DNA from: Dugong dugon
Lineage: Eukaryota; Chordata; Mammalia; Sirenia; Dugongidae
Assembly: GCA_030035585.1 (NCBI GenBank)
Contig: CM057462.1
Location: forward strand, 142,440,734 to 142,504,733
Length of the DNA: 64,000 nt
Reading direction: 5' to 3'
A program made the translations under genes and the position numbers. The notes beneath the pieces were generated by a model. It had not been told where the DNA came from. It saw only the letters and a list, made by a program, of their open reading frames with translations, and made no database searches. Below, piece after piece: positions 23,494-33,380 of this stretch (positions within the stretch are counted from its first letter, which is position 1; the number at the start of each line of letters is the position of its first letter).

Positions 23494-24533
23494 ATTCTGG
23501 AATTCTTATTCTTCACAGTGTTATCCAAAAAATGGGAATTCCAGAACACATAATTGTGTACATAGATTAAGAGACAGTTGTTCAAACAGAGCAAGGGGAC
23601 ACTGCTTAAAGTCAGGAAAGGTGAGCATCAGGGTTGTATCCTTTCACATATCTATTCAATCTGTATGGCGAGCAAATAATCCGAGAAGCTGGACTTTATG
23701 AAGAAGAACACTGCATCAGGATTGGAGGAAGACTTATTAACAACCTGTGTTATGCAGATGACACAACCTTGCTTGCTGCAAGTGAAGAGGACTTGAAGCA
23801 CATACTGACGAATATCAAAGACCACAGCCTTCAGTATGGATTACACCTCATCATAAAGAAAACCAAAATCCTCACAAATGGACCAATAAGCAACATCATG
23901 ATAAATGCAGAAAAGTTTGAAATTGTCAAGGATTTAATTTTGCTTGGATCTACAATCAACACCCATGGAAACAGCAGTCAAGAAAGCAAAAGACACATTA
24001 CATTGGGGAAATCCACTGCAAAAGACCTCTTTAAAGTGTTGAAAAGCAAAGCTGTCACTTTGAAGACTAACGTGCGCCTGACCCAAGCAATGGCATTTTC
24101 AACTTGCATCGTATGCAAGTGAAAGCTGTACAGTGAGTAAGGAAGACCGAAGAAGAATCAACACCTTTGAATTGTAGTATTGGTGAAGAATGTTGAATAT
24201 ACTATGGACTGTCAAAAGAGCGAACAAGTCTGTCTTGGAAGAAGTACAAACAGAAGGCTCCTTAGAAGCAAGGTTAGCAAGGCTACATCTTACATACTTT
24301 GGACATGTTATCAGGAGGGATCAGTCTTTGCAGAAGGACATCATGCTTGGTAGAGGGTCAGCAAAAAAGAGAAAGACCCTCAATGAGATGGATTCACACA
24401 GTGGCTGCAACAATGAGCTCAAGCGTAACAACGATTGTGAGTATGGAGCAGGTCCGGGAGGTGTTTCGTTCTGTAGTACATAGGGTCACTATGAGTCAGA
24501 ACTGACTCAACAGCACCTAACAACAACAACAAC
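23494..24533 (+). pseudogene. RTE LINE: reverse transcriptase C-terminal half and 3' end, 5'-truncated
   Basis: A sense RTE piece of about 1040 bp. A 162-codon open segment (23634-24122) carries the reverse transcriptase active-site box as NLCYADDTTLLAASEEDLKH, i.e. an intact YADD. It continues with NIKDHSLQYGLHL and the thumb-like region (LLGSTINTHGNSSQES). A following frame (24190-24483) has the C-terminal phrases SVLEEVQTEGSLEARLARL and FGHVIRRDQSLQKDIMLG. Frames are separated by a shift near 24115-24180. The tail is cagcacctaacaacaacaac. It lies in the L1M inter-ORF spacer, with a possible imperfect duplication (atgttgctggga, atgttatttgga). It is not functional: the RTE endonuclease and the N-terminal reverse transcriptase part are absent. 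Confidence 0.85.
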
Positions 24534-24951
24534 ATGTTATTTGGAGCACAATGCCTAAGGTTGTAATATGTGACGTTAGGAAAGTGGAGTATAAAGCTAT
24601 ATGGGAGCAAAATTTTGCATACTATTGCAGGTAGCATTTTTTTTTTAATAAATCAAAATTTTAATGGTAATCCCCACTAAGAAAATAACCCAAAATGATA
24701 TAATAAAAGAAATGACAATGGAATTAAAATACTACACTAGAAAATATTCATTTAACACAAAATAAGGCAGAAAGAGAAATTGAGGAGCAAAAAAAGTATA
24801 ATACATAAAAAGCAAGTGGCAAAATAGCAGATGTAAATCCAACTGTAGTGGGTTGTATGGTGTCTCCTCAAAAGATATGTCCACCCAACACTTCAGAATG
24901 TGAACTCATTTGGAATAAGGGTTTTGAAAGTATAATTAAGGTAAGAATCTC

Positions 24952-25895
24952 GTTCAAACAGAACAAGGGGATACAGCGTGGTTTAAAGTCAGGAAAGGTG
25001 TGCATCAGGGTTGTATCCTTTCACTATACTTATTCAATCTGTATGCTGAGCAAATAATCTGAGAAGCTGGACTGTATGAAGAAGAACACTGCATCAAGAA
25101 TGGAGGAAAACTCATTAACAACCTGCAACATGCAGATGACAAAACCTTGTTTGCTGAAAGTGAAGAGGACTTGAAGCAATTACTGATGAAGATCAAAGAC
25201 TACAGTCTTCTGTATGGATTATACCTCAACATAAAGAAAACAAAATTCCTCACAAATGGACCAATAAGTAACATCATGATAAATGGAGAAAAGGTTGAAG
25301 TTGCCAAGGACTTCATTTTACTTGGATCCACAATCAACACCCATGGCAGCAGCAGTCAAGAAATCAAATGACTCATTGCATTGGACAAATCTACTAAAAG
25401 TGTTAAAAAGCAAAGTTGTCCCCTTGAAGACTAAGGTGTGCCTGACTCAGGCATGATGTTTTCAATTGCCTTATATGCATGTGAAAGCTGGACAATGAAT
25501 AAGGAAGACAAAAGAAGAGTTAATGCCTTTGAATTATGGAGCTGGTGAAGAATATTGAATATACCATGCACTGCCAAAAAAGCAAACAAATCTTTCTTGG
25601 AATAAACACATCCAGAATGCTCCTTAGAAGCAACGATAGACAGATTACATGTCATATACTTTGGACATGTTATCAGGAGGCACCAGTCCCTGCAGAAGGA
25701 CATCATGCTTAGTAAAGCAGAGGGGCAGTGAAAAAGGGGAAGGCCCTCAATGAGATGGACTGACACAATGGCTGCAACAATGAGTTCAAGCATAACAATT
25801 GTGAGGATGGCGCAGGACCAGGTAGTGTTTCATTCTGTTGTACATAGGTTCTCTATAAGTTGGAACCGACTCTATGGCACCTAACAACAACAACA
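24952..25895 (+). pseudogene. RTE LINE fragment inside the MLT1-type LTR
   Basis: A sense RTE piece of 944 bp that begins gttcaaacagaacaagggga and ends in the caacaacaac tail. The flanks are aagaatctc (to 24951) and aaggatttc (from 25896), an imperfect 9-bp duplication. The catalytic box reads HADD near 25130 (tatgcagatgac in the other copies, catgcagatgac here). A 74-codon frame (25147-25371) carries the part that follows. No long frame survives. Confidence 0.85.
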
Positions 25896-25975
25896 AAGGA
25901 TTTCAGGATGAGATCATCCTGAATTAGAATGGTTCCTAAATACACTGACAAATGCCTTACAAGATACAGAAAAAG

Positions 25976-26386
25976 TAATACCAAGTTTTGAGGTGGCCAA
26001 CAAAAGACACAAACTACAAGCTCTTCAGTGCATAGGACAAAGATTTACTCAAAAAGAGAAGAGACAGAGTGAAAGCAGCTTCACTTGTGGGCACTAGTCT
26101 CCCATGGCCAGTAAGCCCCCTCTCACAGCTGGTGCAGTGCAAATGCTTCACAAATGCCCCCCCCCCAACAAGAACAGATACAGAAGTGGGGTTGCCCAGG
26201 TACCGTATAATGCCTGTGCATGAAAAACAGACTAAGTTCTGTGTACCAAGGACAGGGAGGAAGACTTCTCTGATAAAGAGAAGGGACCAGAAGAGAGAGA
26301 GAGACTCAATGCTCGGCCTCTTATCAGAGAATGTTCTGAGACCAAGGGACAACCAAATGGAAAATGTAGAGGCAGACTGTCACCTA
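25976..26386 (-). mobile_element. Unidentified 411-bp insert, LTR-like on the minus strand
   Basis: This unit separates two halves of the MLT1-type LTR and is flanked by the perfect 10-bp duplication acagaaaaag (25966-25975 and 26387-26396). On the minus strand it has features of a retroviral LTR. The end near 26045-26060 reads gagtaaatctttgtcctatg, an AATAAA-like signal in the usual position before the end, followed by tttgttggccacctcaaaac. A run of nine to ten C bases lies at 26159-26168 on the plus strand. A 10-bp duplication is longer than the 4-6 bp usual for retroviral insertion. I cannot name the family. The 146- and 112-codon frames here have no recognisable domain. Confidence 0.45.
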
Positions 26387-27842
26387 ACAGAAAAAGAGAA
26401 GACACACAGAGACACAGGAAAAGGATCATGTAAAGACAGAAATGTAGATAGGAGTTATATTGCCACATACAGGGAATGCCAACAATTGTCTGCAGCCTCC
26501 AAAAATTAAGAGAGAAGTATGGGATGGATGGTCCCTCAGAGCTTTGAAAAAGAATCAGCCATGCTGACAATTTGATTTTGGGTTTCTAGACTTCAGAACT
26601 GTGACATAATAAATTTATGTTGCTTTAAATTGTCAAGTTTTTGGTAATTTGCAATGGCGTTCCCAGAAAATTAATATACCTACCTTATTAGTAATTACAA
26701 TAAACGTAAATTATTAAAAATCTTCTATTGGAAGGTAGAGGTTTGAAGAAAAGAGTTTAAAAAATGATCTAACTATATGCTTTCTAAGAGAGTGACATTA
26801 GATACAAAGACATAAATAGGTTAAAAGGGTGAACAAACATATATGAAAACAGTAAGCAAAAACACCCTGGAGTGTCTATGCTAATACCAGACAAAATTGA
26901 CTTTTAGAGAAAGTTGTTACTACAGACAAAGATGTACCTTTTGTGATGATAAAAGTCAGTCATCAAGAAAATACAATGATTACAAATGTATATGCATCTA
27001 CCAACAGAGCCCAAAATAAAAAAATGTAAAACTGACATAATGGAAGCGAAAAATGAACAATTCAAAACTAATAGCTGGAGACTTCAGTATGCAATTCTCA
27101 ATAATTAATAGAACAGCTTGACTGACATTAAGCAAGGTAATAGAAGACCTGGACAATACTATAAAGCAACTACACATAACAGATGTCTCTAGAACACTGC
27201 ACCCAACAAAATCAGAATAGCACATTCTTCTGAAGTATATTTGGAACATTCTCAAATATGGACCACAAGTTAGGCCATAAAAAAAGTCTCATTACATTTA
27301 AAGGAATTGAAATCATACATAGTATTTTTTCAAACAATGAAATGAAATTAGAAATTAAGACAAAAAGAAATTTGAAAATTTCACAGATATGTGTAAGTTA
27401 GATAACACACACAAATAACTAATGATTCAAAAAAAATCACAAAGGAAATTAAAAACAAACTAAAACTTTAAGATATATGAAAATAAAAGCACAACATACC
27501 AATACTTCTGGAATTCAGCAAAAACATTGCTCAGAGAGAAATGTATAGCTGTAACACTTATATTAAAAAAGAAGAAATATATCAAATCAATAACCTTATC
27601 TTTAAATTTAAGAAAATAGAAGAAGAAAAGCAAATTAAAACCAAATCAAGCAAATCTAAATAATAAAAATTAGAGTAGAAATAAACAAAATAAGGATATA
27701 AAAATAATAGAGAAAATCAACCAAACCAAAAGTTGGATCTTTGAAAAGTATCTACAGAATTAACAAACCTTTACTTACAATGACAAAGAAAAAAAGAAAG
27801 AAGATACAAATGTGGAATATAAGACAAGGCACTACTAGCAAT

Positions 27843-29962
27843 CTTTGTTATTGTTGTTGTTAGATGTCAATGAGTCAGTTCCGACTCATAGGGACACTAT
27901 GTACAACAGAACAAAACCCTGCCTCGTCCTGTGTTAGCCTCACAATCATTGCTATGTTGGAGCCCATTGTTGCAGCTGCTGTGTCAATCCATCTCATTGA
28001 GTGCCTTCCTCTCTTTTGCTGACCCTCTACTTTACCAAGCATGATGCCCTTCTGCAGTGACTGGTCCCTTCTGATAACATGCTCAAAGTACATAAGGCAA
28101 AGTCTTGCCATCCTCGCTTCTAAGGAATATTCTGTCTGTACATTTTCTAAGAAAAATTTGTTCTTATCTGGAAGTCCACGGTATATTCAGTATTCTTTGC
28201 CAACACCATAATTCAAAGGCATTAATTCTTCAGACTTCCTTACTCATTATCCAGCTTTCACATGCATATGAGGCTATTGAAAATACCATGTCTTGGGTCA
28301 GGTACACGTTAATCCTCCAAGGGACATCTTTGCTTTTTAACACATTAAAGAGATCTTTTGTAGCAGATTTGCCCAATTCAATATGTCGTTTGATTTCTTG
28401 ACTGTTGCTTCCATGGGCGTTGTCATGGTTTGAATTATGTCCCCCAAAAAAATGTGTGTATCAGTTTGGCTGGGCCATGATTCTCAGAAATGTGTGGTTG
28501 GCCTCCGTTTTGTGATTGTAATTTTATGTTAAAGAAGATTAGGGTGGGATTTTAACACCACCTTTACCCAGGTCACATCCCTGATCCAAAGTAAAGGGAG
28601 TTTTCCTGGGGTGTGGCCTGCACCATCTTTTATCTCTCAAGAGATAAAAGGAAAGGGAAGAAAGCAGAGAGTGGGGGACCTCATACCATCAAGAAAGCAG
28701 TTCTGGGAGCAGAGCACGTCCTTTGGACAAGGGTCCCTGCACAGAGAAGCTCCATTCCAGGGGAACATTGAAGAGAAGAAGGCTGACAGACAGAAAAAGC
28801 CTTCGCCTGGAGCTGACGCCCTGAATTTGGACTTTTAGCCTACTTTCACTGTGAGGAAACAAACTTCTCTTCGTTACAACCATCCACATGTGGTATTTCT
28901 GTTATAGCAGCACTAGAGGACTAAGACAGGTATTGACTGTGGATTCAAGTAAAATGAAATACTTGACAACTTCAATATTTTCTCCATCTGTTATGATGTT
29001 GCTTATTGGCCCAGTTGTGAGGATTTTCATTTTCTTTATGTTGAGGTATAATTAACACTAAAGGCTATATTCTTTGATCTTCATGAGTATGTGCTTAAAG
29101 TCCTCTTTGCTTTCAGCAAGTAAAGTTGTTTCATCCGCATAACGCAGGTTGTTAATGAGTCTTCCTCCAATCCTGATGCAATGTTCTTCTTCATATAATA
29201 CAGTTTCTCAGATTATTTACTCAGCATACTGATTGAATAAGTATGGACAAAGGATACAACCCTGATGTATGCCTTTCCTGATTTTAAACCACACAGTATA
29301 CCCCTTTTCTGTTCGACTGACTGCCTCCTGGCCTATGTACAGGTTCCACATGAGTTCAGTTAAGTGTTCTGGGAATCCCATTCTTTGCAATGTTATCCAT
29401 AATTTGTTATGATCCATATAGTCCAACGCCTTTGGATAGTCAATGTGACACAGATAAAGATCTTTCTGGTATTCCCTGATTTCAGCCAGGATCCATCTGA
29501 CATTAGCAATGATATCCGTGGTTTCAAGTCCTCTTCTGAATCTGGCTTGAATTTCTGGCAGTTTCCTGCCGATGTGCTGCTGCAGCCATTTTTGAGTTAT
29601 CTTTCACAAGATTTTACTTACATGTGATACTAATGGTATTGTATGATAATTTCCACATTCTGTTGGATCATCTTTCTTTGGAATGGGCACAAATATAGAT
29701 CTCTTCCAGTCAGTTGGCCAGGTAGCTGTCTTCCAGATTTCTTGGCATACATGAGTGAGCACTTTCAGTTTTGCATTCATTTGTTGAAACATCTCAATTG
29801 ATATTATGTCAATTCCTAGAACTTTGTGTTGCCAATGACTTCAGAGCAGCACAGAATTCTTCCTTACATACCACTGGTTCTTGATCATATGCTACCTTCT
29901 GCAATGGTAGAGTGTCAACCAATTCTTTTTGGTACAGTGACTCTTTGTATTGCTTCCATATG
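27843..29962 (-). pseudogene. RTE LINE, antisense, split by a solo LTR
   Basis: Read on the minus strand, this is the longest RTE copy in the window: about 1.6 kb after the LTR at 28421-28928 is removed. The 3' end lies at 27843 (antisense of caacaacaac). Near 29217-29426 the minus strand encodes reverse transcriptase phrases MDYMDHNKLWITLQRMGFPE and GIHQGCILCPYLFNQYAE. Near 29604-29792 it encodes TATWPTDWKRSIFVPIPKKD, an N-terminal reverse transcriptase block. The YADD box region lies near 29140 in decayed form (catccgcataacgcaggttg is the antisense). Endonuclease coding is absent (5' truncation near 29962). Confidence 0.85.
28421..28928 (+). mobile_element. Solo LTR of a MaLR-type retrovirus-like element
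   Basis: A 508-bp solo LTR with TG...CA ends (tgtcatggtttgaattatgt at the start, ggactaagaca at the end). The flanks ggcgt (28416-28420) and ggtat (28929-28933) are an imperfect 5-bp duplication, which fits the MaLR group. The body has the TATA-like gagataaaagg near 28639 and a decayed polyadenylation signal (aaacaaacttct near 28857). It is highly similar in layout to the LTRs of the provirus at 30125-32319. It sits in an antisense RTE element, which rejoins when the LTR is removed. Confidence 0.85.
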
Positions 29963-30124
29963 GAAATATATATATAAGGGAATACTATGATGAATTGTAC
30001 CTAAACAAATTAGATAAACTATGTGAAATGGACAAAACCCTAGAGAGACTCAACTATCAATATTAAACCAAAAAGAAGGGAAGAATATGAATAGATCTCT
30101 AACTATTAAGAAAGGGTGAGGTAG

Positions 30125-30615
30125 TGTTATGGATTTGTGTCCCTCAAAAATATGTGTCAACTTGTCTATGGAAGCCATGATTCCTAGTATTGTGTGGTTG
30201 TGATCCTATGTGTTGTAAGTCTTAACTTCTATAATGTCAACGAGGCAGGATCAGAAGCAGTTATGTTAATGAGACTGGATACAGTCTACAAGATTAAGTA
30301 GTATCTTGAGTCAATCTCTTTTGAGATATAAAAGAGAGAAGCAAATAGAGAGGAGAGGGACCTGACTACCACCAAGAAAAAAGAGCTGGAAGCACAAAGC
30401 TTCCCTTGGACCTGGGGCCCTTGCACTGAGAATCTCCTACATCATGGGAATATTAATGATAAGGACCTTCCCCCAGAGCCAACAGATACAGAAAGCCTTC
30501 CTTTAGAGCAGGCTCCCTGAATTCAGACTTCAGCTTCCTTTAACAAATAAATTTCTATTTGTTAAAGCCATACACTTGCGGTATTTCTGTATAGCAGCAC
30601 TAGATAACTAAGACA
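30125..30615 (+). repeat. 5' LTR of the MaLR-type element
   Basis: 491 bp with TG...CA ends (tgttatggatttgtgtccct; aactaagaca). It has a TATA box at 30327-30333 (tataaaa) and a polyadenylation signal at 30546-30551 (aataaa). The layout matches the solo LTR at 28421. Confidence 0.85.
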
Positions 30616-31819
30616 GAATTTGTTACCCATAGCAGGGTGCTGCTTTAAGCATTACCTAAAACATTGAAGCGGTTTTGAGAATGTGTAGAGTCTGGATGAG
30701 TTTTAAGGTGCCTGATAGTAAAAGCCTAGATTGCCTTCAAGAGACTGTTGGTGGAATTATGGATGTCAAAGGCAATACTGGTGAGAGCTAAGAAGGAATG
30801 CAGGAGAGCTGTAACAATGGAGATGTCACAGACTGAGAGAAGCAGTGGCAGAGAAATGGCGACAGCAGAACTAGGAGACCGGTGAGAAAAACCACTGGGA
30901 GCTGACATATGAAGCAAGAGAGCTGAGTTCCTTTGGGCAGGAGGCCTACTGGAAGAAAGGGTTGCCTCTGGGCAATTGTCTGCAGAACTAGGCTTGTTGA
31001 CCCAAGTAGTGAGAGAGCAGAGTGCCTTCAGTCCAAGAGGCCAAGGAACAAGGAAGCAAAAGCTAAAGAGACAGGGAGCATGGGAAGCAAAGCTGCCTCA
31101 GTTTCCAAGGGGGCTAAGACCTCTAGGGTGTCAAATGGTGTCTTAAAAGAGGGGCTGCAGCCTACTAGGTTTCAAAGAATCAGATCATCAGCAACTCAGT
31201 TCCAGAGTGTGGGGCTGCCATTCATGAGTGCCAGAGGCATGGGTCTAGATCTGCTTCCCAAAGCACTGGAGGCTGGCTGCCATGCCCAAGGAGCAGAAGA
31301 AAAGAACCTTCTGTGGCCGAGGAAGTGGGGTTGCCACTCAGACAGACTAGGAGAATGAGGCCACCCAAAGCCAAGAGAGCACAATTGCCATCCCAGTGGG
31401 CCTGAAATGTAGAGCCAAAGCCTAGGGTCCTTGGGCCTCTACCTAGAATCCGGAGAGCATGGCCAGCATCCAGGGTCTGGAGGGCAGGGCTTTTGCCTAG
31501 ATGGTCAGAGAACAGAGCATTATTTTCAAGTCTTGAGAGCTAATGTAAATTGTTCTGCTGGATTTTTTACTTGCTTGGTGCCTGTTATCCTTTCTTTCTC
31601 TCCAATTTGTCCCATTTGTAATGGAAATGTCTACCTTGTGCCTGTTCCACCATTGTACTTTGGAAACAGATAACTTGTATTCTAGATTTCACAGGTGAAA
31701 AGTAATTTTGTCCCGGGATGGAATTTGCACTTGAAGCTGATTTAAGAGTTTTGGGATGATATAATGGAGTGAATGTGTTTTACATGTGGCAAGAACATGA
31801 ATTTTGAGAGGCCAAAGGG
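30616..31819 (+). mobile_element. Internal region of the MaLR-type element
   Basis: 1204 bp between the LTRs. The start gaatttgttacccatagcag, and the phrases aaaagcctagattgccttca and agactgttggtggaattatg, match the internal leader of MaLR (MST/MLT type) elements. It ends with a purine-rich stretch (gagaggccaaaggg at 31806-31819) in polypurine-tract position. Frames of 141 codons (30933-31358) and 80 codons (31431-31673) show no retroviral domain. MaLR internal regions in general lack intact genes. Confidence 0.75.
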
Positions 31820-32319
31820 TAGAATTGTGTCCTAAAATATGTGTCAACTTAGGCCATGATTCCCAGTATTGTATCATTGTTCTCCATTTGGTGATCTGAA
31901 ATAATTATCCTATGTGTTATAAATCCTAACCTCTATGATGTTAATGAGGCAGGATTAGAGGCAGTTATGTTAATAAAGCAGGACTCAATCTACAGGATTA
32001 GGTTATATGTTGAATCAATCTCTTTTGAGATACAAAAAAGAGAATCAAGCAGAGAGGAGAAGGACATCATACCACCAAGAAAATAGTGTCATGTGCAACA
32101 TACATCTTTGGACCTGAGCTTCCTGCACTCAGAAGCTCTTAGACCATGGAAAGGTTGATGACAAGGACCTTCCCCCAGAACTGAAGGAAAAAGCCTTCCC
32201 CTAGAGCTGGTGCCCTGAATTAGGACTTCAAGCCTTCTAAACTGTGATAGAATAAATATCTTTGTTAAAGTCATCCACTTGTGGTATTTCTGTTATAGCA
32301 GTGCTAGATAACTAAGACA
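31820..32319 (+). repeat. 3' LTR of the MaLR-type element
   Basis: About 500 bp and colinear with the 5' LTR. The first bases have decayed (tagaattgtgtcc instead of tgttatggatttgtgtcc), and the TATA region reads gatacaaaaaag. The aataaa signal near 32251 remains. The two LTRs differ at many positions, so the insertion is old. Confidence 0.8.
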
Positions 32320-32573
32320 GGTAGCAATAAAAACTTTCCACAAATTAAGAAGATGAAAAGATATGCCACAGATTGAGAGAAAATATTTGCAAAACACATA
32401 TCTGGTAATGGACTTGTATCCAAAATATTCAAAGAAACTTTTAAATTCAACAATAAGAAATAAAAAACAAAACCAATTACAAAACAGGCAAAAGGTCTAA
32501 ACAGAAACCTTACCAAAAAAGATATACATGTGGTAAATGAACATATAAAGTATGCTCACCATCACGTTATTCT

Positions 32574-32785
32574 AAACCCAAATCCTCTGCCACTGAGTCA
32601 ATTTCAACTCATAAAAACCCTGTAGGACAGAGTAGAACTGCCCCATAGGGTTTCCAAAGCTGTAAATCTTTATGGAAGCAAACTGCCACATCTTTCTCCT
32701 GTGGAGTGGCTTGTGGGTTTCAAGTGCCAACCTTTCGGTTAGCAGCAAAGCACTTTAACCACTGCACAACCCGGGTTGCTTCATA
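32574..32785 (-). mobile_element. AfroSINE, antisense, inside the L1M
   Basis: A near-complete copy in reverse orientation. The tail at the left is ccactgagtcaatttcaact, the body has ggacagagtagaactgcccc and tctttatggaagcaaactgc, and the tRNA-like head at the right reads ccaacctttcggttagcagc then ctttaaccactgcacaaccc (antisense of the A-box part). L1M ORF2 sequence resumes on both sides. Confidence 0.9.
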
Positions 32786-33380
32786 TGTTTTTAGGGAAGT
32801 GCAAATTAAAGCAGCAATGAAATACTACTACACACTTAATAGATTGACTAACATTGAAGTGTTGGTGAGGATGTGTAGCAATTCTCACTGATTGCTGGAG
32901 GATATAAAAATTGCTACAGTCATTTTGGAAGACAGTCTGGAAGTCTCTTACAAAGCTAAAAACTCCTATATATTTACTCAAATTAGTTGAAAACTTATGT
33001 CCATATAAAAACCTGCACACAGATGTTTATAGCAGCTTTATTTATATTTGCTAAAAATTGGAAAAAACCAAGATGTCCTTCAATAGGTGAATGGATAAAT
33101 AAACTATGGTACCTCCATACAATGGTGTATTATTCAATGATTAAAAGAAATAAGCTACCGAGCTATGAAATGGCATGGAGAAACATTAAATGCATATTAC
33201 TAAGTGAAAGGAGTTAGCCTGAAAAATCAACATACTGTAGGATTCCAACTATATGATATCTGGAAAAGACAAATCTATAGTGATGGCATAAAGATCAGTC
33301 ATTTCCAGGGTGTTAGAGAGAGGAAGAAGGAATGAATAGAATCTAGTTATGTGCCTGGTGCATCAAAATTGTTTTATTTA

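Larger units (their letters stand above)
24844..26678 (+). mobile_element. MaLR/MLT1-type solo LTR, interrupted twice
   Basis: The left end is tgtagtgggttgtatggtgt, followed by atatgtccacccaacacttc; this matches the start of MLT1-type LTRs. The right part has acttcagaactgtgacataa, an AATAAA-type signal (aataaatttatgttg near 26610) and a terminal attaatata. The flanking 5 bases ccaac (24839-24843) and cctac (26679-26683) are a possible imperfect 5-bp duplication. Two later insertions split it: an RTE copy (24952-25895) and an unidentified 411-bp unit (25976-26386). The family assignment rests on phrase order and could be a related LTR. Confidence 0.7.
30125..32319 (+). mobile_element. Complete MaLR-type provirus-like element (LTR-internal-LTR)
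   Basis: A 2195-bp unit with two LTRs and a 1.2 kb internal part. It is flanked by the perfect 5-bp duplication ggtag (30120-30124 and 32320-32324). The small size, short internal region and 5-bp duplication fit non-autonomous ERVL-MaLR elements, which depend on other elements for proteins. It interrupts the decayed L1M. I see no intact gag, pol or env reading frame. Confidence 0.85.
20935..33364 (+). mobile_element. Ancient L1M, one element scattered over 12.4 kb by later insertions
   Basis: Surviving pieces in order: 5' UTR (20935-21854), late 5' UTR and ORF1 to the inter-ORF spacer (22379-23481), spacer (24546-24843), endonuclease and linker of ORF2 (26679-27842), a short linker piece (29963-30119), the C-terminal part of ORF2 (32325-32573 and 32786-33230) and the 3' UTR start (to 33364). 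The colinear order and the target duplications of the inserted elements show these are one L1M copy. The reverse transcriptase core is missing between 30119 and 32325, and it was lost before the provirus inserted there. All frames are broken. The subfamily is uncertain. Confidence 0.7.

Noticed and set aside
23634-24122. A 162-codon open frame with an intact YADD box, considered as an active RTE reverse transcriptase
   Set aside because: The copy lacks the endonuclease and the N-terminal reverse transcriptase part, and has frame breaks before its end.
26069-26509. A 146-codon open frame starting MKAASLVGTSLPWPVS
   Set aside because: It crosses the boundary between the unidentified 411-bp insert and the MLT1-type LTR, so it cannot be an old gene, and it has no recognisable domain.
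30933-31358. A 141-codon open frame inside the MaLR-type element, considered as a gag remnant
   Set aside because: I see no matrix, capsid or zinc-knuckle motif. Internal regions of MaLR elements are mostly non-coding, so chance is the better explanation.
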